33,452 bases of DNA from CAYTLW01 sp964438735 (lineage in GTDB: Bacteria > Myxococcota_A > UBA9042), in assembly GCA_964438735.1 (NCBI GenBank), contig CAYTLW010000086.1, positions 1-33,452 on the forward strand, written 5' to 3'. The translations under genes were made by a program, and so were the position numbers. The first letter of the stretch is position 1. Every line of letters starts with the position of its first letter. Shown here piece by piece: positions 26,001-32,733 of this stretch. A model generated the notes under the pieces. The model did not search any database, was not told where the DNA came from, and saw only the letters and a list, made by a program, of their open reading frames with translations.

Positions 26001-27397
26001 CAGGTGCCGGCCAGGCAGCCGTCCTGGGTCGTGCAGGCGTCGCCGTCGTCGCAAGCGCCTCCATTGGCGGCGGGCGTATGGCCGCAGTCGCCCGAGACCA
26101 CGTCACAGGCGTCGACGGTGCACGGGTTGCTGTCGGTGCAATCCACCGCCTTGCCCGAGACGCATTTTCCCGCGTTGCAGACATCGCCCTTGGTGCAGGC
26201 GTTGCCATCATCGCAGGCGTCGCTGGCCGCCTTGACGGCGCACTTGCCGGTGGCGCCATCACAGAACGCGCTGGTGCAAGGGTCACCATCCTGCGGGCAC
26301 TCGCTGTCCGTCTTGCAGCCCTCGCCACAACCGGCGATGGGCGAGAAGGCGCACTTGCCGGTGCCCGGATCGCAGCTATCCGAGGTGCACGCGTCGCTAT
26401 CGTCGCACTCCTTCTGCGCGCCGCCTTTGCAGGCGCCCAGCACGCAGGTATCGCCGCCGGTGCAGCCGTCGCCATCATCGCAGGCGCCGCCGTCGAGCTC
26501 GGGCGTATGGGCGCAGCCGGCGGCACCGTTGCAGGTATCCTTCGAGCAGACGTTGCCGTCATCGCAGGCCACGCCGTCGTCGATCTGCCCGTCGCAGTCG
26601 TTGTCGGCGCCGTCGCAGATCTCATCTTGTGGTTCGGGCGCGTCGCAATCGCTCAGACCGGTCTCGGTGCACTTACGCGTTCCCTTGCATTTGTTGACCG
26701 GCTTGCCGTCGGTCTCGATCTTGACCTGGTAGCAGGTGGTCGACAGCTGGTTGGCGATGGCGGCTTCTGAACACGTGCACGGTCCCGGCGGTCCGCTGGC
26801 CGACTGCGGCGTCGGCATGCATCGTTTGCCCGCGTCGCCCTCGATGCTGGTGGCGTCCAGGCAGCTGTAGCCGGCCGGGCAATCAGCATCGGCGACGCAA
26901 TTCAGGCCGCAGAACGCGCCATAGGCCTGCCGATCGACGCAGACAGAGGCGTCGCCGCACTCGTTGGACGAGTTGCAGGGGTTGCACAGGGTCGAAGGCG
27001 CCGCCGCCGTGTCATCGGCGCCGCCATCCAGGGGCATGTCCACGTCGGGCTCGGCGTCCGGGTCCGCGTCCGGGTCGGCGTCGGGCGGCCCGTCCACATC
27101 CGGGTCGGGCTCCGCGTCCAGTGGCGAATCCGCATCCGGCAGGGGATCGGTCGCATCCGGCACAGGTGTGCCGGCGTCGACGACCACCACCGTGCTGTCC
27201 ACGGCGCCGGTGCCGTCGTTCACGGTCATGTCAGCGGCGCCCGTGGTGTCCGTGTTCGCGGTGCCCGCACCAGGTCCAACGACCTGATCGTCCGGGCTGC
27301 AGGCGGTCAGCAGGATGCCCAATGCCAGCCAGACAACGGGCCGCGACCCGACGTCATGACCGTGGGTGGAGCCTGTGTTGCGGTTCAGAATCGTCAT
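20075..27397 (-). CDS. Giant Cys-rich repeat lipoprotein (2440 residues)
   Basis: The start ATG 27397 follows GAGGT. Residues 1-33 are a lipoprotein signal (LGILLTAC, Cys33). Residues 34-135 form an Asp/Pro/Ala linker. Residues 137-255 form a separate Cys-rich domain. CDGADNDCDG (261-270) is a MopE-type metal-binding motif. From 278 to the end, repeats of CDDGxxCTxxDxCxxGxC occur in three sub-types: one with GxCxxG, one with DxxTGxC ending in HTP, and one starting GCGGNCxxDxDC. The last type recurs about eleven times and marks modules of roughly 150-230 residues. A variant block without GCGG ends the protein at HTPVPGC. The Cys density, about one in seven to eight, implies many disulfides outside the cytoplasm. 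A long stiff surface fibre is an inference; no enzymatic domain is seen. Confidence 0.92.
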   Translation of the reverse strand: MTILNRNTGSTHGHDVGSRPVVWLALGILLTACSPDDQVVGPGAGTANTDTTGAADMTVNDGTGAVDSTVVVVDAGTPVPDATDPLPDADSPLDAEPDPDVDGPPDADPDADPDAEPDVDMPLDGGADDTAAAPSTLCNPCNSSNECGDASVCVDRQAYGAFCGLNCVADADCPAGYSCLDATSIEGDAGKRCMPTPQSASGPPGPCTCSEAAIANQLSTTCYQVKIETDGKPVNKCKGTRKCTETGLSDCDAPEPQDEICDGADNDCDGQIDDGVACDDGNVCSKDTCNGAAGCAHTPELDGGACDDGDGCTGGDTCVLGACKGGAQKECDDSDACTSDSCDPGTGKCAFSPIAGCGEGCKTDSECPQDGDPCTSAFCDGATGKCAVKAASDACDDGNACTKGDVCNAGKCVSGKAVDCTDSNPCTVDACDVVSGDCGHTPAANGGACDDGDACTTQDGCLAGTCAGSIKSCDDGDGCTADSCDPVTGACKNSAIVGCGAECKADADCKADGNPCTQALCDAQSGKCQAKAIVGGCNDGDNCTTGDNCQDGKCVGLAKDCEDGDVCTVGSCDASSGACAQKPVAGEVPCSDGSACTAGDVCVAGKCKSGKSNDCDDNKPCTKDACDDATGLCSHANAAGACDDGNACTVGDTCTTGACAAGQAKSCDDNDDCTADSCAPATGACSHNAIPGCGAKCKTDSECNPTGQPCTKAVCDNAAGCVVAAKAGACDDGLPCTTGDACDNGKCVAGSAKDCDDNNVCTTDACDAKTGNCGHVAVNKPTACSDDDPCTLKDQCLGSACKSGTAKDCDDGESCTIDSCHAASGVCVHTPAVNSAGCSDGNPCTGPDGCAGGKCATGPAKDCNDGDACTIDSCDKATGSCAHNKIMGCGGNCASDADCKADGNPCTANTCQGGQCKITFTSTLCTDNNACTSGDKCSAGSCQPGAAKSCADGNACTDDACDKTSGNCSNSPSAAGSPCSDGNACTSGDTCLAGACQAGGAKSCDDSNACTADGCQNATGLCIHTPVPNGLPCSDGTACTVGDGCNGGKCASGAPKGCSDNDPCTTDLCNPANGACSHNKIIGCGGNCAKEADCPEDKNPCTTAKCDGNKGKCTFVPATGACDDGDNCTVGDACNGGQCQGSAKSCDDNNVCTTDACKAGACLHTPVQAGASCSDGELCTVGDACKSGLCVPGAAKICVTGEVCTTAACDAKTGDCVTTFVNPGAPCSDDNACTLKDGCDKGKCQPGAAKNCDDGKSCTLDACNSKTGQCSHDDIPGCGGFCLHDGHCGSDGNPCTKSVCDVAANKCVTQPDINPCDDGNPCTNKDKCVNSACQGQAKSCSDNNGCTVDTCAAGSGKCNHVAVSDGTSCTDNNVCTSGDSCKQGQCVPATTKSCDDNNTCTADSCNKQTGDCLHVPDKNGQNCNDGDACTTLDVCANGSCQGGAVMNCADNDPCTADACQGGKCLHTPINGCGGNCAKDADCKSDGNVCTGAVCDMAAGKCTSKNVDGACDDGKPCTTGDKCVAGQCLGTAKDCDDKNVCTADSCNAATGACIHAPLGQTTVCDDGKPCTISDRCDKGSCKAGAAKVCDDNNVCTVDVCNPSNGNCDVSPAPSGTSCDDGNKCTTGETCKTKGKYGYCGGGKQKNCNDNDKCTTDACDVTTGQCKNTPVNGCGGNCAKDGDCPQNICAYMFCGKNGKCAYKPLGGQQCDDGNPCTIKDYCAKKGACSGYPKTCASNNPCATGVCEANTGNCINTPANDGGSCNDGNACTANETCAGGKCGDGVPKDCSDNNACTTDQCSSKTGNCSHNNKPAGTGCSDGDACTTGDACASGACLPGTPKTCNDGEPCTADSCDGNSGNCSYTKIPGCGGYCKADGDCKEDNNPCTKAYCNAILEACSFKNENGQVKCDDGNPCTTADKCGKGICAGDAKTCDDGNPCTVGSCNAATGACSQTAGSDSIPCDDGNGCTQSDACSKGICVGAKPKNCSDGNVCTTESCNAKTGQCIYQPTAKGTPCSDGNPCTEGDSCDTGVCKVGAPAKCDDNDPCTADTCWPGGKDAKCQHAPIPGCGGNCAQDSHCPPPNPGKGGTAACLASKCNLAQGKCETVYLTIPCKDNNPCTENDTCNNGQCIGSPTNCDDGSNCTKEWCEAWQGCQYHVFNNGQGCNDGDPCTYADTCNAGKCSGSIKSCDDVNSCTADSCNPNTGACIHTPINGCGGNCTNNSHCKQNGQSGPCLQNLCDVGIKKCVLTAVNGKCNDNNPCTVNDSCESGACKSGPPKTCNDNNACTTDSCDLNTGNCVHATIKGCTPCFGGGKGGACNDNNACTNDVCQAGVCANLTIPNCKLCDSYPECNDNNACTTDACLGGRCYWIPIFGCQACAKNLDCLDSNPCTTDKCEAGGFCSHSPIPLCIPCKSNSDCNDGNKCTTDSCTSGSCAHTPVPGC

Positions 27398-27582
27398 CGC
27401 TTGACCTCACCAGGTTCCGGCGTTCACTGCGCTGTTCACTTCGTCTGGGCGCGGCGCGCGGGCGATCGTGCCTGCGGGCCCGCCTTCTCTACAGTTGCTT
27501 CACGTGCAGCATGTGGCTCACCCGTTGGTGACGGCCACGAGCGTAGCAGAACCCGGGTGCTGCGCCCTTTCTTCGCGCGCCG

Positions 27583-29127
27583 TCAATCGAGGTGGCGGCG
27601 CTGCCGACGCGGCAGATGCTCGGGCGCCTGATCGGCTTCTTGCACCTTGGCGTTCGGATTGCACGTCATCACGTGAGGGCGCAGCACCGCCGGCAACCAT
27701 GTCTTCCGGCTGACGCGCCAGTAGTCCGCCGCCAACGCGCCCGCCACCACGGTGGGCTCCATCTGTTTCTGTTGAACCAGGTACGTGAAGGTCGCCTCCA
27801 CGAGGGCCTCGAACGCGAGCCTGTGGACCTGTCCCAGTTGCCCATGAAGCCAATCTGAGAAGGCGTCGAAGGCGTCGAAGGTCGACCCCTCGCCCAGCAA
27901 CAAGGGCAGGGTATGGGCGAAGCGACCGCTGTTGCCGAATCGACCCCAGTAGCTCGCAAACCGGCCCATCCGCGCCATCTCCTTCGCGCTCATGGTCGCG
28001 CTCGCCAGGAGTTCGTACGGCGGGTCTGGGCTGTACTGCATCTGCCAGGATTCGGTATGTCTGGCGATGGGCGCGCCGCGCAATCGCTTGAGGATGCCGA
28101 CCTGTATCTCGTGAACGCCGACGGCCCTGAGCCGGTCGAAGCCCCGCCCGAACGACGCCAGATCTTCACCCGGCAACCCGACGATGAGGTCGCTGTGCAC
28201 GTGAACGCCCGTGTGCTGGACCAGGTAGCGCAGGTTATCGAAGACGAGCTCATTGTCCTGTGGGCGGTCGATGCGCGCCGCGATGACCGGGTCCAGGGTC
28301 TGGATGCCCACCTCGAGCTGCACCGAGCCCGCCGGAAACGCTGCAATCAAGGCGCGCAGGCGCTCTGGAAACCGGTCCGGCACCATCTCGAAGTGAAGGA
28401 ACAGCCCCTTGTCCACGTGCTGCAGGAAGAACTGCAGCAGCGCCTCGCTGGTGCGTGGCGACAGGTTGAAGGTCCGATCGACGAACTTGAATCGGCGCGC
28501 TCCGCGCTCCATGAGCCGGCCCAGCGCTGCGATGACGTCGCCCGTGGGAAACGGCCGCACCTTCTTGTCGAGGGCCGACAGGCAGAATGCACACCGAAAG
28601 GGGCAGCCGCGCGACGCCTCCACGTACAACACCCGGTGAGCGATGTCCTCGTCGGTGTAGAGGTCATAGGGCGGCACCAGCCGGGCGAGATCCGGTCGAC
28701 CCCCGCCGATGATCCGGTCCACCGTCTCACCGCGGAGCAGACGTGCGCACAGGTCCGCGAATGCGACCTCGCCCTCGCCGACTATCACGTGGTCAGCCAG
28801 TGGCAACAGGGCTTGCTCCTGCCACTCGTGGCTGATCTCCGGCCCACCCAGCACGATGATGAGGTCGGGTCGCAGCGCCCTGAGCCGTCGCACGATCTGC
28901 AGGGTCTGGCTGGTGTTCCAGACATACACGCCGAAGCCGACAATGCGCGGGGCGGCGGCCAGCACGGCCTCCGCGACATCCGTGGGCCGCGTCTTGACGG
29001 TGAACTCGAGGATCTGGCTACGGGGCCGGAGCGTGCCGAGATTCGCCTGCAGGCAACGCAGGCCGAAGGCGCAGTGGATGTAGCGAGCGTTGAGCGTCAC
29101 CAGGACGATGTCGGTCTGCACAGCCAT
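27583..29127 (-). CDS. B12-binding-domain radical SAM protein (DUF4080-type)
   Basis: A 514-residue protein from ATG 29127, after AGGAGAGG; in-frame codons further upstream lie in a non-coding-looking stretch. Residues 5-130 form a cobalamin-binding-like Rossmann domain (NARYIHCAFGLRCLQANL, IVLGGPEISHEWQ, VIVGEGEVAFADL); the classical DxHxxG is absent. The radical SAM core starts with C175, C179 and C182 in GCPFRCAFC, the ligands of a 4Fe-4S cluster. The strand DLIVGLPGED follows later. The C-terminal 150 residues match the DUF4080 extension. The protein would use S-adenosylmethionine to start radical chemistry on an unknown substrate. It lies upstream of the giant Cys-rich gene and is divergent from the sigma-factor operon; neither link gives its role. 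Confidence 0.88.
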   Translation of the reverse strand: MAVQTDIVLVTLNARYIHCAFGLRCLQANLGTLRPRSQILEFTVKTRPTDVAEAVLAAAPRIVGFGVYVWNTSQTLQIVRRLRALRPDLIIVLGGPEISHEWQEQALLPLADHVIVGEGEVAFADLCARLLRGETVDRIIGGGRPDLARLVPPYDLYTDEDIAHRVLYVEASRGCPFRCAFCLSALDKKVRPFPTGDVIAALGRLMERGARRFKFVDRTFNLSPRTSEALLQFFLQHVDKGLFLHFEMVPDRFPERLRALIAAFPAGSVQLEVGIQTLDPVIAARIDRPQDNELVFDNLRYLVQHTGVHVHSDLIVGLPGEDLASFGRGFDRLRAVGVHEIQVGILKRLRGAPIARHTESWQMQYSPDPPYELLASATMSAKEMARMGRFASYWGRFGNSGRFAHTLPLLLGEGSTFDAFDAFSDWLHGQLGQVHRLAFEALVEATFTYLVQQKQMEPTVVAGALAADYWRVSRKTWLPAVLRPHVMTCNPNAKVQEADQAPEHLPRRQRRHLD

Positions 29128-29138
29128 GGACCCCTCTC

Positions 29139-29160
29139 CTACACGGTCGCAACGGTGTAG
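29139..29160. promoter_or_regulatory. 22-bp near-palindrome in the divergent intergenic region
   Basis: The arms CTACAC and GTGTAG are separated by ten bases that are themselves largely symmetric, so nine of eleven base pairs match. It lies eleven bases upstream of the radical SAM start and 141 bases before the sigma factor start. The size suits a dimeric repressor operator or the 5' end of an mRNA hairpin; no binding protein is known. Confidence 0.4.
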
Positions 29161-29301
29161 CCTGTTCGGCCCCAGTCGAAAAGGCGAACGGCCCCCGGCC
29201 TCGCCGGTGAACTTGAGCCGTCCGCGGGGAGGCGCGACACTGTAGAATGAGCGGCGCCCTCCAACCGGAGGCGAAACCGGCAACTGGAGTCACGCCCGAG
29301 C

Positions 29302-29952
29302 ATGTCGCAACGAGTCACCAGACCCGAGCAGAGCGAAGGACCGCGGCTTGCCGAACGGGCGGTCGGTTTCCTCGGCGACGACGAGCTGCTCACCCGCGCT
29401 TTGCAGAACGGCCACCCAGGCGCGCCGGCCGAGCTCTTCGATCGCTACGCCAACCATATCGAGCGGGTGCTCGTCAACGTCATGGGCATCGACCAGGAGC
29501 TGCCGGACCTGCTGCACGAGACCTTCGCCCAGGCGTTCAAAAATGCCCATCAACTCAAGGATGGCGCGCGCCTGAAGGCCTGGCTGACCCGCATCGCGGT
29601 GTTCACCGCCCGCGGCTGCCTGCGCCGACGCACTCGCCGACGCTGGCTGCTCTTCTTCGCCCCCGAGCACATGCCCGAGCTCGAGGCCTGTTATGGCTCG
29701 GCAGAAGAACGGGAGGCCGTGGTCGCGACCTATGCGGCCCTGGATCGCCTGCCCTCCGATGAGCGCCTCGCCTTCGCCCTGCGCTACATCGACGGCATGG
29801 AACTCAAGGAAGCGGCCGCTGCCTGCGGCGTGTCGCTGGCGACCATCAAGCGCCGCATCTCGCGCGCGCAGCGCCGATTCATCGCCCTGGCGGCGGACGA
29901 CCCGGCGCTGAGCGACTGGCTCGAGGAGGGCTCCCGATGGGACCATCCGTAG
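29302..29952 (+). CDS. ECF-type RNA polymerase sigma factor
   Basis: A 216-residue sigma-70 family protein. Region 2 covers about residues 35-110 (ELFDRYANHIERVLVNVMG, ELPDLLHETFAQAF, LKAWLTRIAVFTARGCLRRR). Region 4 covers about 145-195 (LDRLPSDERLAFALRYIDGM, LKEAAAACGVSLATIKRRIS). Regions 1 and 3 are absent, as in extracytoplasmic-function sigma factors. It starts at ATG 29302, with the weak purine stretch CTGGAGTC further upstream. Its 3' end overlaps the FecR-domain gene by 16 bases, the usual arrangement for a sigma factor and its membrane regulator. It should direct RNA polymerase to envelope-related genes, probably including this operon; its promoter sequence was not identified. Confidence 0.9.
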   Translation: MSQRVTRPEQSEGPRLAERAVGFLGDDELLTRALQNGHPGAPAELFDRYANHIERVLVNVMGIDQELPDLLHETFAQAFKNAHQLKDGARLKAWLTRIAVFTARGCLRRRTRRRWLLFFAPEHMPELEACYGSAEEREAVVATYAALDRLPSDERLAFALRYIDGMELKEAAAACGVSLATIKRRISRAQRRFIALAADDPALSDWLEEGSRWDHP

Positions 29953-31508
29953 ACCGGTTGCGCGCGTTCGGCGGTCGAATCGCCGAGATCCAGGCGGCCG
30001 AACTGACGCGTTCGGGCCTGTCCGACGCCTGGCGGGAGGCTGCGCGGGCCCGCGCCTTGCAGACCGCGCACGGACCGGCGGAGCTGCGAACCCTGGGCAC
30101 CATGGTCGCCGACCACAACGCCGCGGGCGCAGCACGGATGCGCAATCGCGCTCAGGTGCGCAACGCCCTGCTGGCGCCGCCCGCAGCCCGACCGTGGCCG
30201 AAGATCGGCGCCTGGGCGCTGGGTTCGGCCGCCGCCGTCGCCGCGCTGGTGGTCGCCGTGATCGGCCTGTCCGCGCCCCCGCCCCTGACCGCCGAGATCG
30301 CCGGGCAGGCGCAGCCGGAAGGCGCGTGGCTCGGCCAGGACAAGACCGATCGGGTCCTGTCCTTCAGCGATGGCTCCGAGGTCGTCGCGGGGGCCGATGC
30401 CAGGTTCCGCATCGTGGGCCTGCGCGGCGACGGCGCGGACGTGCAGTTGCGCTCTGGCGCGGTGAACGTGCACGTCCTGCCGCGTGCCGACCAACGCTGG
30501 ATGGTGCAGGCCGGTCCGTTCGAGGTGGCGGTGCTGGGCACGAAGTTCGACGTGTCGTGGGATGCCGAGGCGCGCCAGTTCAAGCTCGCCCTGGAGCGGG
30601 GCAAGGTGCGCATTGATGGACCGCTCCTGGAGGGGAGGATCCTGCGCGCGGGACAGCAGCTGACGGTGTCCACGCGACAGGAGAGGGTCGTACAGGAACC
30701 GTTGCGACCGGAGGCGAAGGCCGTCGCCGCCGCGGACGTGGCGCCCATCACAGACGAACCGGTTGCGAAAGAAGCCGCTGTTGATGCGCCCGCCGCGAAA
30801 GAAGCCGCTGTTGATGCGTCCGCCGCGAAAGAAGGCGCTGTCGATGCGCCCGCCGCGAAGGAAGCTGTGGTCGCCGCGCCCGTGCGTGCCGCCGCCCCGG
30901 AGCCGACAGCCGAGGCCACCTCGCGCGTCGTTGCAAAAGCGAAAAGCCGCCGCGCTCGCCGTGCGCGCCGCGCCCGCCCGGCGACCCGCGCAGCGCGCCG
31001 CGTCGTGAATCGACCGCCCGCTGCGAAGGCCACCCCGCCGTGGGCCCTGGCCGCCAGCGGCCGATGGCAGGAGGCCGTACAGGCCGCTGACGCCATGGGC
31101 TGGCCCGAAGTCGCCGCCAACGCCTCGGCCCGTCAACTGCTGGCGGTCGCCGACGCCGGCCGCCTGACGGGCGCGCTCGCCAAGGCCACGGGCGCCTACA
31201 GCCAGCTTCGAACCCGGCATCCGGGGACCTCTCACGCTGCGCAGGCTGCGTTTGCGCTCGGCCGGATCGCTCTATTCCAGGGCCGCGATGAGTCGGCGGC
31301 GACCTGGTTTCAGCGCTACGCTCACGAGGCGCCCTCGGGCCGACTGGTGGAGCAGGCCCTTGGCCGGGCCCTGGCGATTCGGGTCCGCCTGCCGGGCAAA
31401 CGGGGCGCCTGTGGCGTGGCCAGGAACTACCTTGGATTGGCCGCCGCCGGTCCACGTGCCGCGCTGGCTCGGGAGACCGACAGAAGGTGTGCCGCCCCTG
31501 CGCCATGA
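29937..31508 (+). CDS. FecR-domain membrane regulator with TPR-like C-terminus
   Basis: A 523-residue protein. Residues 1-85 are cytoplasmic and could hold the sigma factor. A single membrane helix spans about 89-112 (IGAWALGSAAAVAALVVAVI). A periplasmic FecR domain follows at about 115-240 (LSFSDGSEVVAGADARFRI, DVQLRSGAVNVHV, FEVAVLGTKFDV, LERGKVRI, LRAGQQLTV). Residues 276-315 are four tandem 10-residue repeats (AAKEAAVDAP), then comes an Arg-rich segment. From about 365, helical TPR-like repeats appear (ALAASGRWQEAVQAADAMG, AAFALGRIALFQGRDESAA). FecR proteins pass envelope signals to ECF sigma factors. The TPR tail is common in Myxococcota versions and may bind partners. It overlaps both neighbouring genes. 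Confidence 0.87.
   Translation: MGPSVDRLRAFGGRIAEIQAAELTRSGLSDAWREAARARALQTAHGPAELRTLGTMVADHNAAGAARMRNRAQVRNALLAPPAARPWPKIGAWALGSAAAVAALVVAVIGLSAPPPLTAEIAGQAQPEGAWLGQDKTDRVLSFSDGSEVVAGADARFRIVGLRGDGADVQLRSGAVNVHVLPRADQRWMVQAGPFEVAVLGTKFDVSWDAEARQFKLALERGKVRIDGPLLEGRILRAGQQLTVSTRQERVVQEPLRPEAKAVAAADVAPITDEPVAKEAAVDAPAAKEAAVDASAAKEGAVDAPAAKEAVVAAPVRAAAPEPTAEATSRVVAKAKSRRARRARRARPATRAARRVVNRPPAAKATPPWALAASGRWQEAVQAADAMGWPEVAANASARQLLAVADAGRLTGALAKATGAYSQLRTRHPGTSHAAQAAFALGRIALFQGRDESAATWFQRYAHEAPSGRLVEQALGRALAIRVRLPGKRGACGVARNYLGLAAAGPRAALARETDRRCAAPAP
30762..30881 (+). repeat. Four 30-bp tandem repeats in the FecR-domain gene
   Basis: Four 30-bp units encode AAKEAAVDAP with small changes at residues 276-315. 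They form an alternating-charge, Ala-rich spacer between the FecR domain and the Arg-rich segment. Confidence 0.85.
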
Positions 31509-32733
31509 CCCGCCGCTGGCTCTCCCCGCTCCTCCTGCTGGCCGGCCTCTTGTTGCCTGTGGTCGGGGTCGCGCAGGGCCTCTTCCTGGTCGCTCCTGAC
31601 AGCGCCCGCGCGCGCCTGGCTGCCGAGTTGCAGGCCGTCGGCGCCCGGGTCGTGGCCCGCGGCCGGGTCGCCGCGCCCCTGCCGGATCATCGCCAGCTCG
31701 CCCCCAGCAGGAAGTGCCCCGTGTTGATCTGGGTGGCCAACGACGCCCGCATCGCCACGATCTGGGCGACAGCGGCCAGCGGGGTTCAAAATCGCGAGAG
31801 CCTGATCCGCAGCCGCGGCGAGTCCGTCGGCACCTTCTCTCTGCGCGTGGCGGAGCTGCTGGACGCCTGGCGCGCCACCGAACGGCAAGCGGCTCGAACC
31901 ACGGTCGCCGCGAAGGCGCCGGCTGGGGCGCCGTCGGCAAAGGCGCCGTCGGCCAAAGCACCTTCGGCCAAGGCCCCCAAGAAGCCATCGGTGCCGGTCA
32001 GATCCCGTCCGCGCCCCCCCCCCCCCCGGCAACCCCCCGCGCCCCGCCCGGCGCCCCCACCCCAAGGCCACCCCCCACACACCCCCACCCCNNNNNNNNN
32101 NGCTGGGGGGGTGTGTTTGCGGGCGGGGGGCGGGGCGCGGCGGGTGTGCGGGGGGGGGGGGGGGGGGGTCCGGCGCTCGCCATGGACAACCCCAAGGAAG
32201 CCGCGACCGAGCCGGTTCGATTCGCCATTCGCGTCGGCCCGGCCCTGGACACCGATGGCGGCGGACTCAGCGGCGGCGGCCTGCTGCGCATCGGGGCCAC
32301 CGTGCCCATGTCCGGCACGCCCAACGCAGCCATCGACCTGGTGGTCGACATGCCGCTGATCGATCGGGAGGTCAACAACGCCGCTGGCCAGACCCGGGTC
32401 GGCGCCTGGTTGGCTGGACTGGCGCTGGCCTGGCGCCTGGCGCGCTGGTCCAGGTGGTCCCTGGGTGTCGAGTTGGGCGGCGGCGTGGCCGTGACCCGGG
32501 CCGACGGCGAGGCCAAGGCGGGTTTCGTGGGGCGACAGGAGAGCCTGGCCTCCGCGGTGGGCTGGTTGGCCGGCAGCGCCTCGGTGGCGATCTGGGGGCG
32601 CTGGAGCGCGCGTCTGGACGCCGGTGCGCTGGTCGTCACGCCGAGACCGGTCTTCATCGTCGACGACGCGGAGGCGGCCACCTGGGGCGGACCGACCGCG
32701 CGCCTGGCCCTGTCCCTGGAGGCCAGCCTGTGA
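31505..32733 (+). CDS. Exported protein with barrel-like C-terminus, broken by assembly gap
   Basis: The start ATG 31505 overlaps the FecR-gene stop as ATGA. Residues 1-24 are a cleavable-type signal (LSPLLLLAGLLLPVVGVAQG). An N-terminal domain of about 110 residues (LFLVAPDSARARLAAELQAV, CPVLIWVANDARIATIW) is not recognised. Then comes a repeat APSAKAPSAKAP and a Pro/Arg stretch that runs into poor sequence and 10 N. After the gap, in another frame, about 180 residues from about 32169 to the stop at 32733 alternate polar and hydrophobic residues (FAIRVGPALDTDGG, SLGVELGGGVAVTR, SASVAIWGRWSARLDAGALV), like outer-membrane beta strands. I join both parts as one gene because of operon overlap at each end. 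Two genes remain possible. The function is unknown. Confidence 0.6.
32010..32168. other. Low-quality, fold-back-like sequence around a 10-N gap
   Basis: A run of 14 C begins at about 32014 and C-rich sequence reaches the N run at 32092-32101. G-rich sequence then ends in 19 G (32150-32168). The right side looks like an error-filled reverse complement of the left: GTGTGT, GGGGCGCGG and the final G-run occur in the same order. This suggests a read or assembly artefact rather than genomic sequence. Confidence 0.8.

Noticed and set aside
20075..26600. CRISPR-like array from the regular repeats
   Set aside because: Repeats are degenerate at third positions, vary in spacing, lie within one long open frame and have no cas genes nearby.
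20072..26770. Long plus-strand open frames (20072-21550, 21977-24481, 25013-26770)
   Set aside because: All are mirror images of the Cys-repeat gene. The Ala/Val/Gly-rich translation simply reflects reverse-complemented Cys/Asp/Gly codons and has no start site or domain.
27546..27563. Palindrome centred on CCCGGG downstream of the radical SAM gene as a terminator
   Set aside because: It has one mismatched pair, almost no loop and no T-run, so a stable hairpin is doubtful.
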